A stretch of DNA of 64,000 nucleotides from Pogostemon cablin (GCA_023678885.1 CM042982.1:10106001-10170000), one strand, 5' to 3'; counted from the first letter of the stretch, positions 22,224-35,177 are shown. The notes: generated by a model not told the origin, from the sequence alone. Numbers and translations are program-made.

Positions 22224-23914
22224 TGATCAGTGTCATTTTCACCTAGATTTTAGTGTCTTTTATTATGTATTTTTGTGTGCTTTTATTCATTTTGTATATC
22301 ATTTAGTGGTGTTATATGAAGATATGCAGATATGTGCTTTAAAATGATAAATATGTGATTTTCATGATTAAGTGCCTTAAATTGTGCTATATTTGTGAAT
22401 ATTTAGAGAATTGATAAATTGGTGTAATTTGTGTGATTTTCAGGTGAAAAAAGATTCTAGACACGATAAAGAAGATGTGGGAAAAAATGGTGCTCAATTC
22501 GGAGTTGAAATGAGGAAGAACGAGCCAAAGCAAAATGCTGAAAAATGCAAGTCTAACTTGTGTAATTTTTCTGTATTCTTGTGGAGCTCAAAACTAGACT
22601 TGTGATATATGGTTGGAAATCCACAGAAGAGAGGATCGTGTGAGCGCAAGAATAATTCGAATAGGAGATCGGATGTGAAAGTTATGCGCAAAACGGTGAG
22701 ATTGCAATGCACGCGAAGACCCTACACAGCCCATGTGATGCTACACGGACCGTGTAGGTGCAAAAGGCAGTTTTATGATATCCACTTGTTTTAGAAGCTT
22801 CTATAGGAGTATAAATACATGTTTTGACCATAAAATCAGAGAGGAATAATTTTGGATCAGTTTCCACTCACACTAAACACCTAAACCATACACATTCATC
22901 TCCATCTCTTCCACCCTTCACTTGATCTTCTCAAATCCATCCATAAATCCATCCATCCACCAATCTAAGAAGAGGAATTTATCATTGATTGAACATTTTA
23001 GCATGATCAAAGGGGAGGAAGTTCACCATCAAAGGGTAGCCAACTTCCTTTATTTTATTATTTTCTTCATTATTTGGCTCAATTGGAGCAAGCTATGGAA
23101 TGTATTGATTCTATTATGATTTGTAGTGGTTAGTCCTCATGTGAGGCTAGCGATATGATTGGTTAGGTATTATGTAGATTTTGCACACCACATGTTTCAT
23201 GAAATGATTGTTATGAATATTTTCTATCATGAATGCTTATTCTCATTTTATGTATGATTTTTGTGGTTAAATTCTCTATTCATAGTCTTAGGATGTCCAT
23301 TCCAATATTATGCTTAGTGGTTTAATTGAATCATTGATTATATGAGATGACTTAGTTAGTATGAGGAGAGGTAAGCCATACCCTTCAAGTGTTTAGAACC
23401 TCATGATAGGACATTAGTGATGAACTAGTAAGGGGAACCCAACTTATGATCATAGTACCTTCATGGGAATTGAGAGTAAGAATAATCCTAGGAGATTTAA
23501 ATTTGTAAAAGAGTTGAGAACCTAATCACCTTGGTCATAGGAGTTAGGGATACAAACGTGATTGCCCTTAATATCATAACATGAAAACCATCAATACATG
23601 TGCGTGTGTGAGTCTATATATACCTTACCATGAATGTTGCTTGCCTTACATAATTCTTAGATTGTTCACCTTCACCCATCATCCATATCATTTGTACATG
23701 TTCTATCTTTTAATTGCTTTCTTAGTTGTTAGTTTTTAGTTTAATCAACCCACCTTCTTTGATTAGTCCTACTAGAGTGAAACATCTTTCAAATACGGCT
23801 ACCCATTTTTGCTCTTGGGTTCGATATTTCTAAATTTTGCACTTGGTCACTACGATCTACTACGCGATAGAGTACGTTTGCTCTTATCAATTACCAAAAT
23901 TGAAACCGAGTTCA
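22224..23914 (+). repeat. 3' LTR (1691 bp)
   Basis: Aligns by eye along its length with 16585-18226, with scattered substitutions and indels (notably additional sequence near 23015-23035 and 23094-23150). The divergence points to an old insertion. Confidence 0.9.
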
Positions 23915-24175
23915 ACATGCTTGCTTTCCTTTTTGCACTATTTTATTCTTCACTAAAATAGACAGTAACGAAATGACCATCTCTTATTTTGGGCCTTCAA
24001 ATATTAGCTTAGAATTCTGGAAATTGGTGTGCATTGGGTATAGTGGGCTTGGTTGGATATAATCGGATTGTTGAGGAATGTAGTGTTTGAGATTAGCATG
24101 CATCACACCATAATTTGCAATTTTTGCCATTTTTTTAAAGAAAATATAAATAAGAAAATTAATTGGAAGTAAATA

Positions 24176-24176
<1 letters not shown>

Positions 24177-24254
<78 letters not shown>
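24177..24254. repeat. (TA)n microsatellite
   Basis: About 76 bp of uninterrupted TA. Confidence 0.95.
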
Positions 24255-24258
<4 letters not shown>

Positions 24259-24274
24259 TTAAAATTAAAAATTA

Positions 24275-24516
24275 CTCCTTCCGTCCCGGACTTATGTTCG
24301 CCGATACAGTAGATACAGAATTTAAGAAAAGTTACTTTTTAACCAACTTTATTGACTTTTTAGGGGTATTGTGGTATTTATAGGTAATAAATACATTATA
24401 AAGTATGTTATGTGTGTTGGGTGAGGGTGATATTTTTGAAATTAAGATAACTTTTGAGGTTGTTGGTTAATGTAAAGTTTCATTTTTTGGGTAGTGAAGA
24501 TAAGTATGGGACGGAG
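24275..24516. mobile_element. Stowaway-like MITE
   Basis: Tips CTCCTTCCGTCCCGGACTTA and AGTATGGGACGGAG, TA on both sides; 242 bp, no coding. Confidence 0.85.
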
Positions 24517-24517
24517 T

Positions 24518-26344
24518 ACATATTATCTTGGAGCAAGTAAGCAAGAAAAAAAGTACGATAAAATATATATATATAATAGGGTTTATTAATTATAGGTGCA
24601 TGTATTTTCAATTTAATTATTAATAAATACATTAATCTAATATAATTATTGCGGGATACATAATGATTTTTTTCACCCAACATTTCTCTGGTTCACAACG
24701 TTTAATATTCAACGTTTATACAGAACAATAATTTCGTAGAATACTAATATACACTACATCAAAACTAATATTCAACGTTTAATATTAGTGTACACTAATG
24801 TATACTAATATTCAATGTTTATAGAGAACTAACATTTCTTTTGTCAATGTACACCAATGTACACTATTATTATACTTATCACTCTGAGATTTTAGGAGAG
24901 GGAATTTAGGAAAAAATCATTTTCCTAATTCTCTCTGCGATCACTTTCTTTTATTCCTCTCTCTAAATGCACATGTACAGATTTTGAAAAAAATAATTTA
25001 GGAAAAAATCGATGTACAAATTTTGAAAGAAATAATTTAGGAAAAAATCGTTTTCCTAATTATCTATGAGGTCTCTTTATTTATTCTTCTCTCTAAATGC
25101 ACGTTGATGTACAGATTTTGAAAGAAATAATTTAGGAAAAAATCGTTTTTCTAATTCTCTCTGCGATCACTTTCTATTATTTTTCTCTCTAAATGCACAT
25201 CAATGTACATATTTGTCTTCGTTCTTCTAATTGTGACTTCATTCTTCATTTTGTGATAAGCACACGTGTGTACAAATTAAGGTTGTATTCAATGACTCTA
25301 TTTTCGACAATTATTTAAATGTACACTAATGTATATTCATATAAATAATTTATTTATTTATTTCTCCCAAAAAATTATTTATCTCAAATGAGTGGACAGT
25401 GATGTATATACATATAAATAATTAATCATGTTTTTTTTTTAATTTGCTTCACACGATGCACACTGATGTTCAGTAAGTATGAGTAATATGGGAAAAACAA
25501 AATTAAATTTTGTATTTGTGCGTAATTTTTTTATAGCGAATGTATGAATTAGTAAAATCTAAATACGTTTTGCAGCTATTATTTATGGATCCAAAAATAT
25601 TAAATAAGATAGTTAAAATAAAATATAACGCGGACGGCGGATCTAGTCTATTAAATATATATGTGGTATGTTGAAATTTTTTAAACGGATTTACCATTAT
25701 TTGTACAAGTTCATTAAAAGTGTTGGGCCCTATCATGTTTGCAGTCAGCAAGAAATGCAGTAGGTTTCTCTCAAGGAAAATGGACCAACTTTTGAAATAA
25801 AAGAAAATTACAGCCCATCTATTGGCAAGCTTGATTAATTGGGTCGATTAACCCTAAAAATACATGATTAGGACTTTTCCAGCTCGTTTATGATTAGCTT
25901 GTGGGCTAATAGGGTTGACCCATAGAGTTAATTTTTTTTTATTTTTACCTTTCACTGTTCCTCTATTCTCTAGCCCACCTTCTCACTCATCTTCTTCCTT
26001 CAGACACTGATACTTTTCCTCACTTATCTTTTCTCCCTAATACGGTCAGAGTCGGTGATATTTTCTTTCACATCTTTTCATCCCCCCCCCCCCCCCACCC
26101 CCCAATTCATTCTCTTCACTTATCTCCTTGCACTCTATAAAAAATTATTTTGCTCATCACATATTTCATTCTATCTTATCATTCTACACAAAAATAATTA
26201 TAATGAATAAATATAAATAAATTAATTTTAGTTATTGCAAATTCCATATCAAATTATAATATTTTCTAATAAAAGAATTTCGTGTATTAATTTTACTAAT
26301 TATTTTAAATACTAAAGAATTAATGAATTAATTTTGTATTTATT
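24518..26344. other. Intergenic stretch without recognised gene
   Basis: Holds the tandem repeat at 24890-25215 and a 15 base C run (26082-26096). The C-run is in a CT-rich strip (25950-26110). No supported exon. Confidence 0.5.
24890..25215. repeat. Degenerate tandem repeat, roughly 120 bp unit, about 3 copies
   Basis: The unit contains TTTAGGAAAAAATCGTTTTC, CTAATTCTCTCTGCGATCAC, TTCTCTCTAAATGCAC and TGTACAGATTTTGAAA. Surrounding sequence (24700-24880, 25200-25460) is rich in short TGTACACTAATGTA-like palindromic words. Confidence 0.7.
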
Positions 26345-26349
26345 GTGGG

Positions 26350-26793
26350 TGTAAGATTATTATGGCGTAGTGTCATTAATAATTAATTAAATATATAAGA
26401 TATTTATTATAATCAAATATCTTAAATAAATATATGGTTTAAATAAATAATATCTATAAGATAAATAAGACTATATATATTTATAGATAACAATCACATT
26501 GATAGAGTGTGATTTGATAAAGATTTAATATCCTGTCCTCTCTCCACCTATGAAAGAGACACATTTTTATGAATTCTCTATCACATAAAGTTTTACGTAC
26601 CCTGTCCTAAAGAAAGGGGGTGAGGAAAGACAAACCAGTTCCCGGCATAATTCATAGGAACGTATCACAGTAGGACCGACATTAATGGCATCTCAAGGTA
26701 AGTCTTCTAATCGTGTTTATGTGGTGTGAAAATCATGAAGATCTAAGATACATGTCAATTAATAAATTAATGGTTTATGAAATTATGCTTACA
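26350..26793 (+). repeat. 5' LTR (444 bp) with ATG and splice-donor consensus
   Basis: TG...CA ends. Near its 3' side it carries ATGGCATCTCAAG (26685-26697) followed at once by GTAAGT (26698-26703), a perfect plant 5' splice site consensus. Confidence 0.85.
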
Positions 26794-29199
26794 TGTGGTA
26801 TTAGAGCATGCTTTTGGATCTCATGATTTTCCATTGAATAAATGAATAATGTTTTATGAAGATGCAATATGATTGAATGAATCTGCCAATTATGTACTAA
26901 TTAGTTGGAATTACGTTTATGAAATTAGTTGGAATTGATTCTCGTGTATTATAATGATTATTCCGGGAATTAAGCACTATGCCGTTAAAAATATTCTAAT
27001 AATGATATGATTACTTATTTTGAAGAATTTTGATATTAATTAATAGTATTATGTATTTATTCAAATTATTGATATAACATGAATTTATGTACCATGTATA
27101 ATTAATTGTGATAAATTGATGTGTCACAAATATAATAGAAATAATAATTGTCCTATTTAGTTTTTTAGACTAAACAATTACAGATTGATTATGGAAGTTA
27201 ATTATGTCAGAGTGTGATTTTTAATATAAATTTACGCAACTCCCTTTAATTTTGAGAGTATATTAATTTTCTTTAATCGCTGATTAAGAATAATAATAAC
27301 TAATTACAGTCAATAAATCAATCTGCCTTATTCATAAAATGACTTGAATGTCACATTGTAATGCCAGTTATTAACATATTTGTAATTATAAAGTGACTCA
27401 TGTATTCCTCTAACTCTCCAACTAAAGGGATTTAATAATATTAATGAAATCAATTCATCCTAATGTTTATGACTTGTATTATTTTGATAATAATTAAAGT
27501 TATTTTGGGGATATATGATATTAGAATATCTCACTTATGTTATGTATGTTTTACAATGACATATTTATTTTGTTAATGTATCATATATATTAAAATGTTA
27601 AATTTGTTAGAATACGAATAAAAACTATACATGATATTTATGACATCTTTATTGTGATATGTATGGATATGTAATTTATATTTATGAGGACAATTTTAAA
27701 GTTTTAATTAAAGATATTGACTGTGATTTATGAATGTTTATGAAATAATGATTTGATTATTACTCATCTATTGAGTATAATCTATTATGAGAATATAATC
27801 TTTGATAAGATTATAATGAATAATTTAATATACGATTTATATTTATTTAATGTTGGTATGTTAATCATCAAAGTGTTCTGACCTGAAAGATTATAAAGAT
27901 AAATCATATAGTTAATTTTTAATTTCTTATATTTGTGTGATACTTGAATAAAGAGAATTTATTATATGAGTTGTTAAAAATTTCATAATTATAAGACTTT
28001 AAATTCACCTAAAGATTGCTAGCCTTTATAATTCATGAATATGAGTGTAATAAATTGATAATTAATAAATTATGTCAAACTGTTTTGTATGTCCAAAGAT
28101 GACAAAATAGTTTTAATGGATATATTTAATTGTCAAATTATATTAAATTTGCAAGTATCATTATGATCATGATTGTATGTTGTTGTATCACCCACATGAG
28201 AACTTCAATATACATTTATTGCTTTCGATCCTGAATCTATTATTAAATTACTCAAGGTATTTATGGAATAAATTATGTTATTCTTAAAATACCTATATTA
28301 GTTAGTCTCTACTCGCATGCTGCGTTTGTTTTATTATAAAATGGATTAAAGTAATTTAAATAGTGAGAATAAATCTAATTTCACCAAAGTGTTTTGAATT
28401 TTATTTGTCACTTCAAGATAAATTGCTTCTTTGCTTGTACTAGCAATAAAAGCTAAGTTATCTGACTATAATGCTTCGGTTAGATCAAACAGATTGAGGT
28501 TAATATTTATGCGAATAAATGTGACTAAGAAATTAAGTCTATCATACATAAAGTTAAAAGTGTCAAGGAATTTATGAAATTAATGAGAAATTATTCATAA
28601 ATTACTAATAAACCTCTTGACGAGAAATTAATGGCTACTTTGATCACCATAAAGTTTGATGGTTCTCATGGCATACATGAACTTATCATTAATGATAACT
28701 AATATTGCAGCAAGACTTAAGCCTTCCATAATAAATGCGATTGAAAACTTATTAGTGCAGTTTACAAACTCATTACCTTATAAGTATGATATGTTATGAA
28801 CCATAAGAAATATAAATGGAATGTGAATTAAATTCACGTGCTAAAATCATGTTGGTTCCAAAAAAAAGGGAAAGGTTTAAGAAAGAAATAATGAAGTTGG
28901 AACTAAACGTAGTATTAATATTTGGGGTATTAAGAATGAAACCTTTCATGATCTAGACTCTTACTGATCTTGATATTTGTGTGAATTGCAATAAAGAAAA
29001 GCAAGCTAAACACACAAATAATAGAGTCTCGATAAATACACAACTTCTTATAATAGTTTACCCCACTAATTTTGAGTCTTATGATAATACATTTCTTGAG
29101 GGAATAAGGGTATTTCATCATCTTTAATTTTAAATTAAATTTTCACATTATAGTTATATATATCTTACAAGAAAAGTTTCATTCCATAAATGCTTGATA

Positions 29200-31340
29200 A
29201 GCATTTATTAATGAAATTGAGATAATTAGATAGAAAAGTGAGAATTTTAAAGATGGCAAAAAGTGACGAATTTTATGGAAAGTATGATGAATTATCATGC
29301 TCAATCACTAAATTACTACAAAAGCTGACATTTATACTTAATGTTGCACACAACAATAAATTGTTGTTACAGAATGATATAATCGTACTTTATTGAATAT
29401 GGTTGGAAGCATGTTGAATGATTAATCTATACCCATTTTTTGTGGATTTATGCTTTTAGCATATTTTAAATTGCCCGGTAGGGATAATGATTTACATCCC
29501 CATGAAAAGAAATTGGATAAAAGAAATTTGACTGATTTCTTCATAAATTATGCTTAAAGTCTAAAGGGTATGTATTTTATGGTCTTAATCATAGTATGAA
29601 AATTTTAAAACTGGAACGTCAAATTCAATATGAATTGTAAAATCAGTAGGAGTATAAAACCATGAATGTGGTTATTGAAGAAGTTTGGTTGAGAATTTGA
29701 AAATACATTTATCTAAAACTTCTTCTAAAGTTCTATATAGTTTTTGAATAGCCAAACAACTTTCAAGGACAAGATATAAGTTATTTTACTCTCTTAATGG
29801 ATTTGATTTTACTAAATCAATTATCAATGAGCTTTCATTAGATATATCACATTAAATAGCATTAAGAATGTCTTAAGGACAATATATCCGCTATTTCTAA
29901 CGATGACATATGTGGTATAATAAAATAAGCTAAAAATTGACATTTAATAAATGATAAAATTCCAATTTTGGAACAAGTTATGGAAAGTACTAATTCTATT
30001 AAATGAGTAAATGCTTTGAAAGACTAGTTGAAATCAATGGCTCATAATGAAGTTTATATCTTGTAACAATTGCCAGAAAGTTATAAAAGAATTTGATACG
30101 GATGCATCTTTATGATGGCAATATCGAAAAATATAAAACTAAAGTCGTTGCTCAAGATTTTACTAAAAAAGATGGCATAATTGTAAAGAGATATAACAAG
30201 TTATTTATATACAGGACTTTATTAGAATTATCATGACTTTGTAACTCATTATGACTTAGAGTTGCACCAAATGAATGTTATGTCTGCTTTTCTAAAAGAG
30301 GATTTGGTAGATGATCAAGTTAAATGGATCAACTCAAGAGTTTTTCCATTGAAGGAAAAATATCACATGGTGTGTAAACTTAAAGAATTAACATACAAAC
30401 TTAAGCATGCTTTCCTTTCATGATATCTTTTGGATTTAAAGAAAACATCATAAATCGATGTGCATATCTGAAAGTCAGTGGGAGCACATTAATTATATGT
30501 GATGATATACTTGCTTGCAACTGATGATCTTGGTTTATTTGTGAAACCAATAAATTTCTCTTAAAGAACTTTGGAATGAAACATATGATGAGACAATTAA
30601 AGATGTCTCCGTAAGTATATGTTAATAAAGTTCAATAGAGATTATGGATGGAAAGATGTTTGTAAAGCACGTTCCAATCCGGAAGGGGGATAAGTTTAAC
30701 CTTATGTAATATCCAAGAATGAATTAGAACGTATTGTGATATTTCTTATGTATATGTTATTGGTAGCTTATGATATACAAAATTATACAAAGATCAAATA
30801 TCAGCCTTGCTGCTAGAATGCTTGATCATTATTAAAGAGTTTTAGAAATGGATGACCAGAATGTTGCATAAGGAAATATTAAGGTATTTGTATAAACTAA
30901 AGCACATGTGGTTACTTATCGAAATTTTAATTACGTAAAAGTAATTAAATATAGATTCAGATTAAAATGATTATATGATGCAAGAAATTTTATTTCGACT
31001 TTATGTTTCTTAGTCGGAGATATTGTATCTTGCAAAAGTGTGAAAAAGTTTTTGAAAACTACATTCACTATTAAAGTTTACTTGTGGCATGATTTGAGGC
31101 TAGAATTTAAGGTAATTGAATGTGAAACTTAATTTCAGGACTTGGAATAAGTTGACAATAATGGCAAGTCACTGAAAACTTATTATGATTATTCCGCTGC
31201 ATTGTTCTTCTCTAAAACGATGGATATGTCAAAGTTGCTAAAACATATGGAATAATAAGAAAAACTTCAGAAACAAAGATGTCAATTGAGCATAATGACA
31301 CCAATCTTATGATTTTGGATATGTTACGCAAATGATCTTA
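29200..31340 (+). pseudogene. Copia polyprotein remnant (integrase, reverse transcriptase, RNase H)
   Basis: Traces in three frames: integrase C-terminal part (KLDKRNLTDFFINYA then SLKGYVFYGLNH, ~29510-29590); reverse transcriptase entry (IEKYKTKVVAQDFTKKDGI, ~30120-30180); YDLELHQMNVMSAFLKEDL (~30250-30305); the DD-box region LY-DDILACN-like (~30495-30525); ISYVYVIGSL (~30740-30770); and an RNase H/tail part to about 31340. Stops and frameshifts are frequent, so no product is expected. Confidence 0.75.
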
Positions 31341-31764
31341 TATAAAGACATTCATTGAACGTTACATGAATATGAGATCATTGAAAGATTGTAACAAATT
31401 TATGATGAACAATTGACATTAAGAGCTCATTATGGTATGTTTCTAATTAATATATCTTATTTTGTCATTTTAGTATACATGAATGTTGATATTAGTTAAA
31501 CAAGATTTTATCTCGAATTGAGATATTTATGTGGACCATTATTGATCTTTAGGTTGATGAGTCACGTTGGATAGAAAACTAACATCATAGTACATGGAAG
31601 GAACTATGTCGAGTAAATGATATAGAACCGCCATGACTTGTGTTATTCTACTCAATATTGGCTTTATGAATTGACCAATTACTTTGTCTTATATTGCTCA
31701 TTATGTAACTTATTTAAACCCTCACGTTTAATGTTTAATTATGTCACTCGGCCAAGTGGGAGAA

Positions 31765-32261
31765 TGTAAGGTTATTATGGCCTAGTGCCATTAATAATTA
31801 ATTAAATATATAAGATATTTATTATGATCAAATATCTTAAATAAATATATGGTTTAAATAAATAATATCTATAAGATAAATAAGGTCATATATATTTATG
31901 GATAACAATCATATTGACAGAATGTGATTTGAAAAATATTTAATATCCCGATCTGATCCTCCCTCCACCTATAAAAGAAACACAATTTTATGAATTCTCT
32001 ATACGGTGTCCTAAAGAAAGGGGGTGAGGAGAGAGAAATCAGTTCCCGGCGTAATTCGTAGGAACGTATCACAGGAGGACCTCTATTAATGGTGTCTCAA
32101 GGTAAGTCTTCTAATCGTGTTTATGTGGTGTGAAAATCGAGGACCGCTATTAATGGCGTCTCAAGGTAAGTCTTCTAATAGTGTTTATGTGGTGTGAAAA
32201 TCATGAAGATCTAAGATCCATATCAATTAATAAATTAATTGTTTATAAAATTATGCTTACA
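31765..32261 (+). repeat. 3' LTR (497 bp) with 64 bp tandem duplication
   Basis: Matches 26350-26793 but contains GAGGACCNCTATTAATGGYG-type sequence twice, at 32075-32138 and 32139-32202. The duplicated unit includes the ATGG...AAG|GTAAGT splice-donor block, which is therefore present twice. The 5' LTR also has about 11 bp (CACATAAAGTT region) that the 3' LTR lacks. Confidence 0.9.
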
Positions 32262-32266
32262 GTGGG

Positions 32267-33568
32267 ATGCATTATCAATTTAAATTTTAAATTTATATTT
32301 ATAATTTTTTGTAGTTTTTATTGTATAGCTCGAAAGGCTGATCAGTTTAGCCCGAAATTTGTTAGAGTTAGGATTAAGTTTATCTTTTTAACTGTTCGTT
32401 TAAACAAATCTGATTAGTCCCAAACTTGTGTAACTCGAAGCTAGATAGTACTAGCCATTACTGGCTCGTTTATCAACTCTAAGCGGTAGTGATCTGATGC
32501 ATATTTAAGGAATGAAAATACTCATGATTAAATATAAAATAAAATACAGGGTAGAAAATCTAAATTAGCTTAATAATCCTTGTTTTGAGTGTTAGTGGAT
32601 GAGATAAATTGCATAATATATCTAAAGTTATTAGGATAAATACTTTTTTCATTTTAAAAATAGAGATTGAACTATTATTTAAGAAGTTAGAATTCCCTAT
32701 TTCAAAATATATTTCAATTCGTATTTCATAATTTTTTTCTATTAAAATATTATACACTAATTAATTAATATTAAATCAATACATATTGATCGCAATGCCT
32801 ATTCAATGAGATTTTAGCATTCAACCATACATCTTTTGTCTTTTATTATACATGTAAATTCACTTGCAATATTTCTTCTTATTTTTTATGATTAAAAAAA
32901 AATGAATACGATTATAGAATAAGTGATAAAAACATTGCTAGCTCAATGCAATGCTTTTTATATGCAGACGTTACATTAATTTTCAAATTAATTGCATGCA
33001 AAATTTATAGATTAATTAATTAATATTGAGTCCAAAATTGTACAGAAATTGGGTCAACCCTCAAATATTTGCAATCTCTGACCACTGCCGCATATCTATC
33101 TCAAAAGAGGTAAAAAGGCAGTAAAACTGGAGGGGGGGACAACCAGTTCATGGAAACTTAATTTCATGTCGGCAAAGAACACCGAAGCTCCGCCGCTGCC
33201 GTACTGCCTCGCCGCCTCCGCCGTCGCTGACTCAGTGCACGCGCAACCAATTTTTGTCCAAACTTTTGGGGGACAAAGTATAAATACCCAAAGATCTGTA
33301 CCCCTCTTTGAAATATTAAACTTAAAAGTCTGTTTTACCCACGTGCATTTTCAGGGAGTTTGAGGCCCCAAATTGCAAATATTTGAAAGCGATGACGTCA
33401 TGTGGTGGTGCACCATTTCCGATGATTTCTTTTTCCTTTTCAGTGCTCTCCCAAAATCTTCCCAATGGCATGAAAATGTGGAAAGTGGAAACATACATTC
33501 ATGATACTTTTCCTTTATTAACCAATCATGCATTTAAAGTTCTACCAAATGTGAATAAATTTATGTGA
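32267..33568. other. Intergenic stretch with a GC-rich island
   Basis: Mostly AT-rich. At 33160-33260 there is a GC-rich coding-like patch opening with ATG (MSAKNTEAPPLPYCLAASAV..., + frame to 33363). A TATA-like GTATAAATACC follows at ~33278. I do not recognise a protein; it may be a captured or decayed gene 5' end. Confidence 0.35.
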
Positions 33569-34727
33569 GACAAAAAGTAATCACTCTTGGTTAAAAATAA
33601 TTTTTAGTAGCCACAAGTCTTAAAAACAATTTATTCTATCAACTTTTAATGGAACATACCAAAATGCCCTTTAAAGGGACCCATTGATCACATGTTTGAG
33701 AACTCTTTTTTGACCAAAAAGTACAAAAGTACAATAATTTGTTTTGCAGTCTATTGAATGCATTAATTTGTTACTTTTATATGACTCATGAATATATTTT
33801 TTATTAAAATACAAAAAGATGCATTAATTTTATTCGTATGAATTTTTTTTAAATTTTTTCTGGGAAAAAAAGTATTGGCCGAATAGAACAAAAAGTATTG
33901 GCCGAATAGAAGAAAATTGTTGACCGAATAGACCGAATAGAAGAATTTTTTTTTTTTGAATTTTTTTTAATTTTTCTGGAAAAAAAGTGTTGGCAGAATA
34001 GAACAAACAGTGTTGGCCGAATAGAACAAAATTGTTGGCCGAATAGAAGAAATATTTTTTTTGAATTTTTTTTAAATTTTTTTGGAAAAAAAAATGTTGG
34101 CCGAATAGAACAAAATTGTTGGTCGAATAGGCCGAATAGAAAAAATATTTTTTTTCGAATTTTTTTTTAATTTTTTTTGGAAAAAATAGTGTTGGCTGAA
34201 TAGAACAAATAGTGTTGACCGAATAGAACAAAATTGTTGGCCGAATAGACCGAATAGAATAAATATTTTTTTTCGAATTTTTTTTAAATTTTTTTTGGAA
34301 AAAAAAAGTGTTGGCCGAATAGAACAAATAATGTTGGCCGAATAGAACAAAATTGTTGGCCGAATAGGACGAATAGAAGAAATATTTTTTTGAATTTTTT
34401 ATTTTTTTTGAAAAAAAAGTATTGGCAGAATAGAACAAATAGTTTGGCTAATAGAACAAAATTGTTGGCCGAATATGCCGAATAGAAGGAATATTTTTTT
34501 CGAATTTTTTTTAATTTTTTCTGAAAAAAAATATTTCCTATAATTTTAAATGTGGTCTCACCCACCTTATTTAATGCAGTCAACATTGACATAATCATGC
34601 CCCCATTATAGTCATCTTTTATCTGACTGTTATGGGATAATTTGGAGAAGTCCACTAAATAGTGGCTAATAAAAATTATTTTTAAGGGATGTGACTATTT
34701 AAAATTGTACTTGGTAAAATTTAGTCC
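33569..34727. mobile_element. Short deletion derivative of the MULE-like element at 1-4687 (inverted)
   Basis: The left end (GACAAAAAGTAATCACTCTT, then TTTTTAGTAGCCACA, then GGGACCCATTGATCAC and TTTTTGACCAAAAAGTAC) matches the reverse complement of the right end of 1-4687. The right end (GTCATCTTTTATCTGACTGTTATGGG ... GTGACTATTTAAAATTGTAC) matches the reverse complement of the left end. Between the ends only the motif array remains. Length 1159 bp. No target duplication was evident. Confidence 0.8.
33865..34500 (+). repeat. Array of ~118 bp units with three GGCCGAATAG motifs each
   Basis: Five to six units of the pattern TTGGCCGAATAGAACAAA, GTTGGCCGAATAGAACAAA, GTTGGCCGAATAGRCCGAAT, then T/A-rich filler. 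In the frame of the parent element this corresponds to the right-hand array. Open frames on the minus strand across it (for example 33830-34438) are by-products of the repeat. Confidence 0.9.
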
Positions 34728-34984
34728 GATTAATTATTGTGAAATAGCAATGTGTATCCCAACCACATTTGCTAGGTGTCTACTAATTTTTATTGCCATC
34801 TAATTAAAGCCTAATTTATTTCTTGCAGTTCGTTTTAATGATATCGACGACTACATGAGACTAGGACCCTAATAAGTGAATTTAATGTGTATGTGGAGAA
34901 TGTCATATTGTAATGAGGAGTATTATAAGGTTTGAGGATTATGTTTTGATTAGATAAAGTATTATAATGTGGTGTAGGATATTA

Positions 34985-35175
34985 CTCCCTCTGTCAAATG
35001 TCAATGTATCAATTTACTTTTTATACATGGATTAAAGAATATTATTGTTTTATGTATAATGAGTATTTGTATTAGTAGAGGGTGTGTGTCACATATGTCT
35101 AAAAAGAAAAATTGATAGATTAAGGGTGTACGACCAAAATAATAAAATAGATAGATTAAAGATGTACGGAGAGAA
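34985..35175. mobile_element. Stowaway-like MITE
   Basis: Tips CTCCCTCTGTCAAATGTC and GATGTACGGAGAGAA, TA on both sides; 191 bp. Confidence 0.7.
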
Positions 35176-35177
35176 TA

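Larger units (their letters stand above)
16585..23914 (+). mobile_element. Non-autonomous Ty3-type LTR retrotransposon (large retrotransposon derivative), 7330 bp
   Basis: Two related long terminal repeats (16585-18226 and 22224-23914) start TGATCRGTGTCATTTTC and end AAACCRAGTTCA. They are bracketed by ACATG at 16580-16584 and 23915-23919. The primer site after the left LTR resembles the complement of tRNA-Asp, and a purine tract GGGGGGG precedes the right LTR. The 4.0 kb interior holds only a 212-codon coiled-coil frame and repeats; no protease, reverse transcriptase or integrase motif was seen. The motif GGGAGGCAACCCA (19687-19699) and the TTTAAGTTTGGGGG blocks recall plant Athila/Tat-like elements, so it is probably a derivative mobilised by such a relative. 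Confidence 0.88.
26350..32261 (+). mobile_element. Old Copia-type LTR retrotransposon, 5912 bp
   Basis: LTRs at 26350-26793 and 31765-32261 (TGTAAGRTTATTATGG ... AATTATGCTTACA) are bracketed by GTGGG at 26345-26349 and 32262-32266. The primer site TGGTATTAGAGC (26796) is one base off the initiator tRNA-Met consensus. The purine tract AAGTGGGAGAA precedes the right LTR. The interior is heavily mutated, but the Copia order integrase then reverse transcriptase then RNase H can be traced. Confidence 0.88.

Noticed and set aside
33830..34438. 202-codon open frame on the minus strand
   Set aside because: It reads through the GGCCGAATAG array; the apparent FYSANTF/LFGQ repeats are translations of the DNA repeat, with no independent protein signal.
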